From positions 62,001 through 126,000 of the forward strand of contig NZ_JAQIOZ010000012.1 in NCBI RefSeq assembly GCF_028023675.1: a stretch of DNA of 64,000 nucleotides, read 5' to 3'. Position 1 is the stretch's first letter. Each line of letters begins with the position of its first letter. Position numbers and translations under genes: made by a program. Of this stretch, positions 25,885-33,444 are shown one piece after another. The notes below the pieces were generated by a model. That model was not told the DNA's origin and made no database searches. It saw only the letters and a program-made list of their open reading frames with translations. Origin of the DNA: Primorskyibacter aestuariivivens. Lineage in GTDB: Bacteria; Pseudomonadota; Alphaproteobacteria; Rhodobacterales; Rhodobacteraceae.

Positions 25885-27032
25885 TCCGGACCGATCATAA
25901 GGCCGTGATCTGGGCCGCGGGGGCCTGCGCCGTGATGAGCGGCGCAGCGATTGCCGCGGCCATTCCGGCGATTGACGACGCATTGTCCGGCGCTGGCGGT
26001 AGCGGGATTTGGGGGCGCGTCGCGCTCATTCTGCCTGCGGTCGTGATCATGGGGCTGGGTCCATGGATCGGACGCCAGACGGGGCGCGTTGACCAGAGAC
26101 TGGGCTTTGCCATGGCACTATGCGCCTTGGCCGGTTTCGGGTTGCTTGGCGGCTTTGCCAATGGGCATGGCTGGCTGCTGATCAGCCGGATCGGGCTGGG
26201 CATTGCAACCGCGGCTGTGCTTTGCTTTGCAACGGCCGCCATTCCGGCGCTGTTCGATGGACGGGAGCGTGGCGAGACAATTGACCGGCAATCGGCGTTC
26301 AACACCCTTGGCGGTGTTGTCTTTGCCCTCGCCGGGGGGCTGCTTGCGCAATGGGGTTGGCGCATGCCGTTCCTTCTGTACCTGCTCGCGTTGCCCGTGG
26401 CCTGGCAGGCGTTGCGCCTGCAATGGCCCATGCCGGTGCAACTGCCCAAGGCGACGGTAGATATCCAGGCGGTGCGCGTGCCACTTGCGACGCTGGCGCT
26501 GGCGATGATGGCGTTCTACCTGGTCCCCGTTCAGGCACCTTTCATGACCCCGCTTGCTGACATTCCGGCATTGGCTGGATTGACCATAGCGGCGGCCACG
26601 TTGATTGGCGGGCTGATGTCGTGGCAAAGCGCTGTGCTCAAGGCCGCGGCTCCGACATCGGTGATCCAGACGGGCGCGATTGCGGCGCTTCTGATCGGGT
26701 TGATCCAGGTCGGGCTGTCGCAGAATGTCCCAGCGCTGTTGCTGGCGGCCGGGCTGATCGGCGCGGGGTTTGGCGCTTTGTTGCCGCTCCTCGTGCAGCG
26801 CGTTCTCGGGGCTGCACAGCCGGGGACACAACACGCCATGGCCGGGCTGATCGCTTCGGCGCTCTACGCCGGACAGGTGTCGGCCTTTGCGCTCGCACTT
26901 GCCTTTGGCGGGGTTGCGCCGGGTCCGCCATTCCTGACGATGGCATTCGGACTTGGTCTCGCCGTGTTCTTGTGGATCAAACGCGACCGGCTTGGTCCCT
27001 GGCGCAAGTGGATCATCGAAAACGCCGCCTGA
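25881..27032 (+). CDS. Major facilitator superfamily transporter
   Basis: A 383-residue inner-membrane protein with about 12 hydrophobic segments, for example VIWAAGACAVMSGAAIAAAI, VALILPAVVIMGLGPWIG and LLISRIGLGIATAAVLCFA. The loop-2/3 motif appears as GRQTGRVDQR. It ends with a basic tail (KRDRLGPWRKW). The ATG at 25881 overlaps the stop of the FAD oxidoreductase, so it is the last gene of the trpF-like operon. It is most likely a drug-efflux-type exporter for the pathway product or an intermediate, which is inference from context. Confidence 0.86.
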   Translation: MIRTDHKAVIWAAGACAVMSGAAIAAAIPAIDDALSGAGGSGIWGRVALILPAVVIMGLGPWIGRQTGRVDQRLGFAMALCALAGFGLLGGFANGHGWLLISRIGLGIATAAVLCFATAAIPALFDGRERGETIDRQSAFNTLGGVVFALAGGLLAQWGWRMPFLLYLLALPVAWQALRLQWPMPVQLPKATVDIQAVRVPLATLALAMMAFYLVPVQAPFMTPLADIPALAGLTIAAATLIGGLMSWQSAVLKAAAPTSVIQTGAIAALLIGLIQVGLSQNVPALLLAAGLIGAGFGALLPLLVQRVLGAAQPGTQHAMAGLIASALYAGQVSAFALALAFGGVAPGPPFLTMAFGLGLAVFLWIKRDRLGPWRKWIIENAA

Positions 27033-27039
27033 GGAACGA

Positions 27040-27067
27040 GACCCGGCCTGATACTTCGGGCCGGGTC
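27040..27067. terminator. Hairpin between convergent MFS and PPTase genes
   Basis: A 9-base perfect stem GACCCGGCC/GGCCGGGTC with a 10-base loop sits in the 64-base gap between convergent genes. No U-tract follows on either strand, so it would be a weak or factor-assisted bidirectional terminator. Confidence 0.5.
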
Positions 27068-27096
27068 GCATCCATGCCATGTATCTGGTGACCGGA

Positions 27097-27819
27097 TCAT
27101 CCGGTTTCGTGGACCATCCATGTGAGAACGGTTTCGTCCTTCACCTCGTATGCCACGTCAAAACACAGGCCGCGCGGCAGGTCGGGATGCAGCATTTCTG
27201 TCAGGGCCAACGTCAGATGGGCTGTGCCGGGGGCGGAAGCCAGCTCTGCGCAGTGGAAGCCGAAAAACCGTTGAACCGTCGGGTAAAGCGCCTTGAACAG
27301 GGTCTCCTTGGCCGAAAAGATCAATGTCGAAAACAGCGCTGGGTCCGGAGCGGATGTCAGCCGCGCGCGCTCGCCAACCGTCATCGCTTTGGCCTGTAGG
27401 GCCTTAAGCTTGCTCTCTAACGCCACCGTCTCGACATCTATTCCGGGATTGCCGTTGCCCCGTGGCAGAACGATGCAGGCGCAGTGCCTGTTGGCATGGC
27501 TGATTGATCCGGTCACAGAGCGTGGCCATCGCGGGGCACGGTCCGGACCGACGAGAACCTGCCCAGAGGAGAGCCCAAGAGCACCTTGTCCGATGGCCGC
27601 CAGCAGTCGTCCCGCCAAGAACTCGGCTTGCCGGGACGTTGTCCAGCTGTCCATCCGATTTGGTGCCTGGAGGTTCAGCGCTTTGAACAGATCGGGATGG
27701 AACCGGTCCGGGTTGAAACTGGCCGTCAGGCGCGCGCCTTGCCCGAAACCCCGGAGGTCAGGGGCGGACAAAAAGCCGCCCGAACGCTGAACCAACCCGA
27801 AATGCGGCAGGAAGCTCAT
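27097..27819 (-). CDS. 4'-phosphopantetheinyl transferase (EntD/Sfp type)
   Basis: Transfers phosphopantetheine from CoA to the Ser of a carrier protein. Diagnostic motifs are GSISH (104-108), GIDVE (126-130, Mg2+ site) and FSAKETLFKALYP (168-180). At 240 residues it matches EntD-type enzymes of secondary metabolism rather than the ~125-residue AcpS of fatty acid synthesis. It probably activates the free carrier protein at 43336. It overlaps the upstream ubiX-like gene by four bases on the minus strand, embedded between the two plus-strand biosynthetic operons. Confidence 0.92.
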   Translation of the reverse strand: MSFLPHFGLVQRSGGFLSAPDLRGFGQGARLTASFNPDRFHPDLFKALNLQAPNRMDSWTTSRQAEFLAGRLLAAIGQGALGLSSGQVLVGPDRAPRWPRSVTGSISHANRHCACIVLPRGNGNPGIDVETVALESKLKALQAKAMTVGERARLTSAPDPALFSTLIFSAKETLFKALYPTVQRFFGFHCAELASAPGTAHLTLALTEMLHPDLPRGLCFDVAYEVKDETVLTWMVHETG

Positions 27820-28439
27820 GCGTTCTGGCGTTCACTCGCATCCGCCCAGCGGGGCGCGAGCGCGGTATGAATGCCCAGAGCATCAAGCCAGCGTTGGACC
27901 TGATGGTTGACCAGATCGTCGAGCGTTTGGCCCTGGGTGTAAAAGGCAGGCATGGGCGGGGCAACGATGCCGCCCATCTCGGTGACAGCCGTCATATTGC
28001 GCAGGTGCCCCAGATGCAGGGGGGTCTCACGCACGCCCAAAACAAGGGGGCGACGTTCCTTTAGCGTGACATCGGCTGCGCGGCTCAAAAGGCTGCTGCC
28101 GATGCCATTCGCGATCTCTGCCAAAGTCTTCACGCTGCAGGGCGCAATGATCATGCCGTGCACCGGGAAAGAGCCAGAGGCTATTCCAGCACCGATATCG
28201 GCATTGGAATGCACGCGGTCGGCCAGCGATCGGGCCATGTCGAATCCGTTTTCCGTTTCAACGGCCAGTGTCTGAACGGCGGCCTTGGTGACAATCAGAT
28301 GGGTCTCAACCGACAGCCCCTGCAAAACTTCCAGCAAGCGAAGCGCATATGGCATGCCCGAGGCGCCGGAAAGCCCAACAATTAAGCGGGGGCGGCTGAA
28401 CTGCGGCACTCCGCCGCGATTTGAGAGAGAATAAGTCAT
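27816..28439 (-). CDS. ubiX: UbiX family flavin prenyltransferase
   Basis: UbiX attaches a dimethylallyl group to FMN to give prenyl-FMN, the cofactor of UbiD decarboxylases. The flavin loop is LIVGLSGASGMPYALRLLEVL (GLSGASG 22-28). The PCS motif is in IIAPCSVKTLAEIA (100-102), and the C-terminal RETPLHLGHLRNM segment is standard. At 207 residues it is normal. It is cotranscribed with the phosphopantetheinyl transferase. I infer that it serves the UbiD-like enzyme at 17043; ubiquinone biosynthesis is the alternative. Confidence 0.92.
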   Translation of the reverse strand: MTYSLSNRGGVPQFSRPRLIVGLSGASGMPYALRLLEVLQGLSVETHLIVTKAAVQTLAVETENGFDMARSLADRVHSNADIGAGIASGSFPVHGMIIAPCSVKTLAEIANGIGSSLLSRAADVTLKERRPLVLGVRETPLHLGHLRNMTAVTEMGGIVAPPMPAFYTQGQTLDDLVNHQVQRWLDALGIHTALAPRWADASERQNA

Positions 28440-28627
28440 GACGTTTGCGGTGTTCCTATAAATTGTGGACAGTGTATCCGATCTCCTTTAGGGAGAGGTT
28501 TGGGCTTTACCTTGGGGAATCTTTCATGCTGAGGTTGTGCTCCGAGTGCGACGTAACGAGGCCAAGGGTAAATGGGAGACGGATAACAAGCATGTGTTAT
28601 TTTGTGGGAAAAGATGAGTAGACGGTT

Positions 28628-29404
28628 ATGATAAACGTCCTGTTGATTGATGATGACGTCGAGCTTGCCGAGTTGATGCACGATGTCCTCAAGAGCTATA
28701 GTATTGAGTTGCACGCGGTTCACAGCCCAAGCGCTGGTTTCGCGGCCCTTGAAGAAAAAACTTATGATCTCGTTCTGTTAGATGTCATGCTGCCCGAGGT
28801 GAACGGGCTGCAGATGTGCAGCAAGATCCGCTATTCCAGTTCAGCATATAAAGACGTGCCGATCATCATTCTGACGGCACGGACCGAATTGACCGACATG
28901 GTTGTCGGGCTGGAAACGGGCGCGGATGACTACGTCAAGAAACCTTTCGAGCCGCGTGAACTCGTGGCTCGGATCAACACAATCTTAAGAAGAACGAAGC
29001 CGGCCGAAAAATCATCCGCATCGTCCGGTGCCCCGTCGGAGAACGCCGAGTCGGGTGCGGTAAAATCCGGGTTGAGTTGTGAAATCACGCTTGAGGGTGA
29101 CACGCTTCAGATCGAGACCCAACGGGCCCGGATTCTGGTGAATGGCGTCAAGCTGGAAACGACGTCGATGGAATTTGAACTTATGGCAGCGCTGGCCCAG
29201 CGCCCCGGCGAGATTCTGAACCGCGACGATCTTTTGGGTGAGGTGCATGGCACTGCTGTGATCTATACCCGCAGCATCGACGCTCTGATCTACCGCTTGC
29301 GGACAAAGATCAAGGAAGCGGGTGCCAGCGTCGATTTCATCCGCACGGTACGTGGGCGGGGCTATTCGCTGGTGGGTCATGTCAATCAGCTGAGCGGCGT
29401 CTGA
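28628..29404 (+). CDS. OmpR/PhoB-type response regulator (orphan)
   Basis: An N-terminal receiver (residues 1 to about 120) has the acidic pair in LLIDDD, the phosphoacceptor Asp in LVLLDVMLPE (Asp52), and the conserved Lys in DDYVKKPFEP. After a linker, a winged-helix DNA-binding domain follows with TSMEFELMAALAQRPGEIL and the DAL IYRLRTKIKE-VRGRGYS pattern. At 258 residues it is complete. No kinase is adjacent. It is closely similar in layout to the regulator at 34983, whose kinase (35693) may serve both. It is divergent from ubiX/PPTase across 188 bases. Its likely targets are cluster promoters (inference). Confidence 0.92.
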   Translation: MINVLLIDDDVELAELMHDVLKSYSIELHAVHSPSAGFAALEEKTYDLVLLDVMLPEVNGLQMCSKIRYSSSAYKDVPIIILTARTELTDMVVGLETGADDYVKKPFEPRELVARINTILRRTKPAEKSSASSGAPSENAESGAVKSGLSCEITLEGDTLQIETQRARILVNGVKLETTSMEFELMAALAQRPGEILNRDDLLGEVHGTAVIYTRSIDALIYRLRTKIKEAGASVDFIRTVRGRGYSLVGHVNQLSGV

Positions 29405-29454
29405 CTGCACGTCAAAGCTTAGAATTCAGAAGCCTTTCCCTCTAAACGGTATTA

Positions 29455-29489
29455 ACGTGACAGAGTGTCTGTGCTCTGTCACGTTTTTG
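29455..29489 (+). terminator. Intrinsic terminator after response regulator gene
   Basis: A perfect 11-base stem ACGTGACAGAG/CTCTGTCACGT with an 8-base loop is followed by TTTT. It is a classic rho-independent terminator 50 bases after the regulator's stop. Confidence 0.92.
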
Positions 29490-29645
29490 CGTGTCCTGCG
29501 TCATGAATTGTCACATTCAATCATATTTCGACAAGTAACCTCCATTTGCAGAGTTTTGTGCTGATATTTCCGGCGCTATTCTTTTGATTTCGGAATAGAG
29601 TTATATTGGAGTCGTCTCTTCCAAGCTGTGAAAGGCGACTCTGTT

Positions 29646-30161
29646 ATGCCCCGAGCCAATTATCTACTTGTGCTGATACCATTGGTGCTGTTTGGCGCCA
29701 TTGGCGGATTTTTCTACGCTTACTCGGTCTCTGTTATGCAGGGGTTGAACAACCTGCCCGAAACGGACGCAATCCGCGCGATGCAAGAGCTGAACCGGGG
29801 GACGCGGAACGGGCTCTTTCTTGTGACGTTCGTCTTCACCCCCATCGCGGCGCTTTTGTGCGCTGCGGCCCTCTATTTCAGAGGGCAGCAAATGTCGGCG
29901 TCCTTCCTTGTTGCGGCGGCGGCGGTTTACTTTGCGGGGTCTTTCCTGCCCACTGTGAATATTAATGTTCCTTTGAATCATGCGATTGAGGCATTGGACC
30001 CGGGCAAGCTCAGTCTGGCCGAGGCCACAGCGGTCTGGACCGACTACAGCCGGGACTGGACGTTCTGGAACACCACGCGCGCCATCATGGCATTGATCGG
30101 GCTGGGGCTGGCCGGAACTGCCATGCACAACGTGCGGCGCCTGGAACCAGCCGTCGCATAA
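29646..30161 (+). CDS. DUF1772 family membrane protein (anthrone oxygenase-like)
   Basis: A 171-residue protein with four predicted membrane helices: LLVLIPLVLFGAIGGFFYAY, LFLVTFVFTPIAALLCAAAL, SFLVAAAAVYFAGSF and AIMALIGLGLAGTAM. The conserved VNINVPLN segment and WTDYSRDW motif of the DUF1772 family lie between helices 3 and 4. Some family members are cofactor-free anthrone oxygenases or tailoring enzymes in polyketide pathways; most are uncharacterised. The ATG at 29646 is preceded by AAAGG. Terminators on both sides (29455 and 30185) make it a separate transcription unit inside the biosynthetic region. Confidence 0.75.
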   Translation: MPRANYLLVLIPLVLFGAIGGFFYAYSVSVMQGLNNLPETDAIRAMQELNRGTRNGLFLVTFVFTPIAALLCAAALYFRGQQMSASFLVAAAAVYFAGSFLPTVNINVPLNHAIEALDPGKLSLAEATAVWTDYSRDWTFWNTTRAIMALIGLGLAGTAMHNVRRLEPAVA

Positions 30162-30184
30162 CCTCCCCAAGAGGCAGAACGATG

Positions 30185-30218
30185 AAAGCGCCGGTGAGAT
30201 CCGGCGCTTTTTCTTTTT
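30185..30218 (+). terminator. Intrinsic terminator after DUF1772 gene
   Basis: A perfect 10-base stem AAAGCGCCGG/CCGGCGCTTT with loop TGAGAT is followed by TTCTTTTT, 24 bases after the stop codon. Confidence 0.93.
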
Positions 30219-30392
30219 GATTTTGTGGCACGAATGTGAATGAGACTGAAAACTATGTCATATTAAACTGCACAGGTCTCATGATCTGTATTCTTGCGGC
30301 GTTGAAATACCATTCTTTGTTGTTTGAGTGAATCGCCTTTGGGTTCGTAAATTGGTGGCAAGCGAAACACACCAAATACAAGGACCGGAAGA

Positions 30393-31139
30393 GTGAACAC
30401 ATTGAATGATCCCCAGTCGTTCGCATACGACCAAACCGCGGGTCCCATCCTGAGCGCTGCAGCAGAGCCAGCGGTCAGTTTTGAGAACCTGTCGAAAACC
30501 TATCGCATGGACCGGATCGAAGTTCCGGCGCTGCGCGGTGTCTCGGGCCAGATCGAGCGGGCTGACACCACCTTTATCAAAGGTCCGTCTGGCAGCGGCA
30601 AATCCACGCTGCTGAACCTTCTGGGGCTGCTGGATCGCCCGACGGGCGGGCAATTGACCATTCTGGGCGAAGACGTGACCCGACTGTCGGACCGCGCCGC
30701 TGCGGACTTCCGCGCACAGCATATCGGGTTCGTTTTCCAGGGCTTCAACCTGATCCCGGTGCTGAGCGTGCGCGAGAATGTCGAGTTTCCGCTCCTGAAC
30801 CGCAAGATGAGCGCCGCCGCCCGCAAAGACCGGGCCATGGAGTATCTTGATGCCGTGGGCCTGTCCGAATTCGTGGACCGTCGGCCCGGCGAGATTTCCG
30901 GTGGTCAGCGCCAGCGTGTTGCCATTGCTCGCGCATTGGTGAGTGAACCCAGCCTGGTGATAGCGGACGAACCCACCGCCAACCTCGACACCAAAACATC
31001 GCGCGAGATCGTCGACCTGATGGATCGCGTGCGCACCGAACTGAACACGTCCGTCGTGATCTGTACCCACGACACCGACCTGATCACGCCTGACAGCTCG
31101 GTCATTCACATCATCGACGGCCAGACCGCCAAGGAGTAA
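30393..31139 (+). CDS. ABC transporter ATP-binding protein (LolD/MacB family)
   Basis: The ATPase of an export-type ABC system that works on substrates at the outer face of the inner membrane. Walker A is GPSGSGKST, the Q-loop is FVFQGFNLIP, the signature is ISGGQRQRVAIARAL and Walker B is LVIADEPTANLDT, all with the LolD/MacB-typical surroundings. A ~25-residue N-terminal extension precedes VSFENLSKTYRM. The GTG at 30393 is used. The stop is 6 bases before the FtsX-like permease start, so the two form one transporter. A 7-base inverted repeat ATGAGAC/GTCTCAT (30240-30282) lies in the promoter region. With the LolA-like and barrel genes downstream, it suggests delivery of a lipidic product or lipoprotein to the outer membrane. 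Confidence 0.92.
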   Translation: MNTLNDPQSFAYDQTAGPILSAAAEPAVSFENLSKTYRMDRIEVPALRGVSGQIERADTTFIKGPSGSGKSTLLNLLGLLDRPTGGQLTILGEDVTRLSDRAAADFRAQHIGFVFQGFNLIPVLSVRENVEFPLLNRKMSAAARKDRAMEYLDAVGLSEFVDRRPGEISGGQRQRVAIARALVSEPSLVIADEPTANLDTKTSREIVDLMDRVRTELNTSVVICTHDTDLITPDSSVIHIIDGQTAKE

Positions 31140-31144
31140 CGGAC

Positions 31145-32527
31145 ATGATTTGGAAAATCGCATTGCGCAACATCATCAAAAACGCCCGGCGGTCGATCAC
31201 AACCGCGCTGGCCATTGGCATTGGCGGGCTTGCCGCGCTGCTGTTCGGGGGCTTTGTGACCTCGATCTGGTACGGGGTTCAGACCTCGATGATCCAGGAA
31301 CAGGGCAACCTGCAGATCTACCGCAACGGCTATCTTGAATTTGGCGCGGCCAATCCGGACGCCTATACCATCCAGAACTGGGATCAGGTGGCGGCCCTGT
31401 TGGCGGCTGACGCCATGCTTGCTGAAAATCTCTCTGTCATCACGCCGCGCATCGACCTTGCCGGTGTGGCGGGCAATGCCGAAACCGGAAACTCCAAGAC
31501 GTTTATCGGCACCGGCATCGTTCCCTCCGAAGTGGACCAGATGCGCGGTTGGGACGGCTGGAGCATCGGCCAGACCGGCACCGTGACAGGGCTTGCCGCT
31601 GGTGGGTCGGACAGCGTGATCGTCGGACTTGGGATGGCCCGCATGATGGGCATGTGTGAAGCTCTGGCCGTGCCGAACTGTCAGGACGCGCCGATTGTTG
31701 AGGAAGATCTGACCGGCGAGGAACAGGACTTCTCGGCTCTGGTCGAAGAAGAGGGCGGTTTGGGCGATCAGGGCGCGGGTGCGTCCAAGCCCCAGCTCAA
31801 CGTCATGGCGGCCACATCCGCGGGTGTGCCTAACATTGCCCGCGTCGGGATCGAAGCGGCACAGGCCCAATCGGTGCGCGCCATCGACAACAGCTTTGTC
31901 ATGATGCACTTCGAGCAGGCCCGCAGCCTTCTGTATGGTGACAGCCAGGAAGCCACCGCGCTGATGCTGCAGGTCGTGGATCCGGCCATGGTCGATGCGG
32001 TCAAGACCCGCGTGGTCGAGGTTCTGAACGGCGCTGGTCTGGACCTGTCGGTCTATCACCTGACCGAGGTTGACCCCACCTTTGACCGTATCTTCGGGAT
32101 GTTCAGCTTTATCTTTGTCGTGGTCGCCATCGTGCTGTCCATCGTGATCGTCTTTACCATCGTGAACACCATATCGATGACCATCGTGGAGCGCGTCAAA
32201 GAGATCGGCACCATCCGGGCCCTGGGTTTCCGCAAGGGCTTTGTCCGGGCGCTGTTCCTGACCGAAAGCACGCTGATCGGTGTGATCGGGGCAGCTGTGG
32301 CGCTGGGCGGTGCGATCATCGTGTCGAACATGGTGAATGCTGCTGGTCTGCAATGGACCCCGCCGTCCAATGCCACACCGCTGACCGTTCAATTGATGGT
32401 GCTGGACAACCCGATCTTTGCCGCCGCTGTCGTCGGTACGCTGATCGCCATCGCCTTTGCGGCGGCTGTCCTGCCCACCTTCAAGGCCGCTCGGCTGAAT
32501 ATCGTCGAAAGCCTCCAACGGGCCTGA
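31145..32527 (+). CDS. FtsX/LolE-type ABC transporter permease
   Basis: A 460-residue inner-membrane protein with the MacB/LolE plan. An N-terminal helix (TTALAIGIGGLAALLFGGFV) is followed by a large periplasmic domain (about residues 45-310). Three C-terminal helices come last, starting at FSFIFVVVAIVLSIVIVFTIV, with the FtsX coupling motif ERVKEIGTIRALGFRKGFV and the LPTFKAARLNIVESL ending. An acidic insertion (EEDLTGEEQDFSALVEEEGG, about 184-203) in the periplasmic domain is unusual. A single permease gene suggests a homodimer with the adjacent ATPase. Its role is inferred from the LolA-like gene next to it. Confidence 0.9.
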   Translation: MIWKIALRNIIKNARRSITTALAIGIGGLAALLFGGFVTSIWYGVQTSMIQEQGNLQIYRNGYLEFGAANPDAYTIQNWDQVAALLAADAMLAENLSVITPRIDLAGVAGNAETGNSKTFIGTGIVPSEVDQMRGWDGWSIGQTGTVTGLAAGGSDSVIVGLGMARMMGMCEALAVPNCQDAPIVEEDLTGEEQDFSALVEEEGGLGDQGAGASKPQLNVMAATSAGVPNIARVGIEAAQAQSVRAIDNSFVMMHFEQARSLLYGDSQEATALMLQVVDPAMVDAVKTRVVEVLNGAGLDLSVYHLTEVDPTFDRIFGMFSFIFVVVAIVLSIVIVFTIVNTISMTIVERVKEIGTIRALGFRKGFVRALFLTESTLIGVIGAAVALGGAIIVSNMVNAAGLQWTPPSNATPLTVQLMVLDNPIFAAAVVGTLIAIAFAAAVLPTFKAARLNIVESLQRA

Positions 32528-32615
32528 TCCGGCCTACCCCCCGGTCCCGGGTTCTGCCCCGGGGCCGCTCCTTCCAACCCAACCAAGACAAACTGCTAAT
32601 TCGAAAGGAAAGACC

Positions 32616-33407
32616 ATGGAACTCGATCGTCGTGAATTCGCCCAGATGATGTTTGGTGGCATGACGCTTGCCGGGCTGACCTCCTTCGGGCTGCCCGCCG
32701 AGGCCGCCGCAAGCGCCGGGACCGTGCTGAAACAGGCCGATGCCATTCGCAACCCTCAGACCTCGTTCGCGGTGTATGTGAAGCTGACCAACTATGTCCG
32801 TGGCAAGGTCCGGGAACAGACCTCGGTTACCACCTATTCCCGCCCCACGGGTGGCCAGTTCAACACGCTGGTGCATATCAATGCGCCCTCGGCGGACCGG
32901 GGCAAGATCCTGCTGCGCAACGGCAATATCCTGTGGCTCTATGATCCGGCCTCCAAGGCATCGGTCCGCATCTCGCCCCGCCAGCGCCTGTTGGGCAACG
33001 CATCGAATGGCGACGTGGTCAGTTCCAACCTTGTGGGCGACTACCGCGCCAAGCTGGCCGGGACAGAAGCCATTGTCGACGGTGAAAAGAAGACCCGCGA
33101 CTGCCACAAGCTGCAACTGACCCAGGCGGCGAAATCCGCCCCCTACAGTTCGGTCGAGTTCTGGGTGGATCAGGCGTCGAGCCAGCCGGTCAAGGGCAAG
33201 TATTACACCAATTCCGGCAAGCTCATCAAAGTGGCCTGGTATCGCAAAGCGCGCAATCAGATGGGTGCATCGCGCCCGACCGAGATCGTCATCGCCGACG
33301 GCTTTGACCCGAACAAGGTCACCGTGATGCAGATGGGCAATTACCGCGCCAAGGACATTCCGCAATCCTGGTTCAACAAGGAATGGCTGCCGAATTTCAA
33401 GGCATGA
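32616..33407 (+). CDS. Outer membrane lipoprotein-sorting protein (LolA-like) with twin-arginine leader
   Basis: A 263-residue PF17131-type LolA-like protein. The start LDRREFAQMMFGGMTLAGLT shows a twin-arginine followed by a weakly hydrophobic stretch ending LPAEAAA, pointing to Tat export; the other family member at 20941 has an ordinary Sec leader. The body has the usual beta pattern: SFAVYVKLTNYVRGK, QFNTLVHINAP, KILLRNGNILWLYDP and EFWVDQASSQPVKGKYYT, ending KEWLPNF. It presumably shuttles a hydrophobic substrate between the ABC transporter and the outer membrane, by analogy with LolA. It shares the operon with the ABC genes and the barrel protein. Confidence 0.85.
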   Translation: MELDRREFAQMMFGGMTLAGLTSFGLPAEAAASAGTVLKQADAIRNPQTSFAVYVKLTNYVRGKVREQTSVTTYSRPTGGQFNTLVHINAPSADRGKILLRNGNILWLYDPASKASVRISPRQRLLGNASNGDVVSSNLVGDYRAKLAGTEAIVDGEKKTRDCHKLQLTQAAKSAPYSSVEFWVDQASSQPVKGKYYTNSGKLIKVAWYRKARNQMGASRPTEIVIADGFDPNKVTVMQMGNYRAKDIPQSWFNKEWLPNFKA

Positions 33408-33444
33408 CCGGACCAGTCCCGTAACACGTAAAGGAGACCATCAC

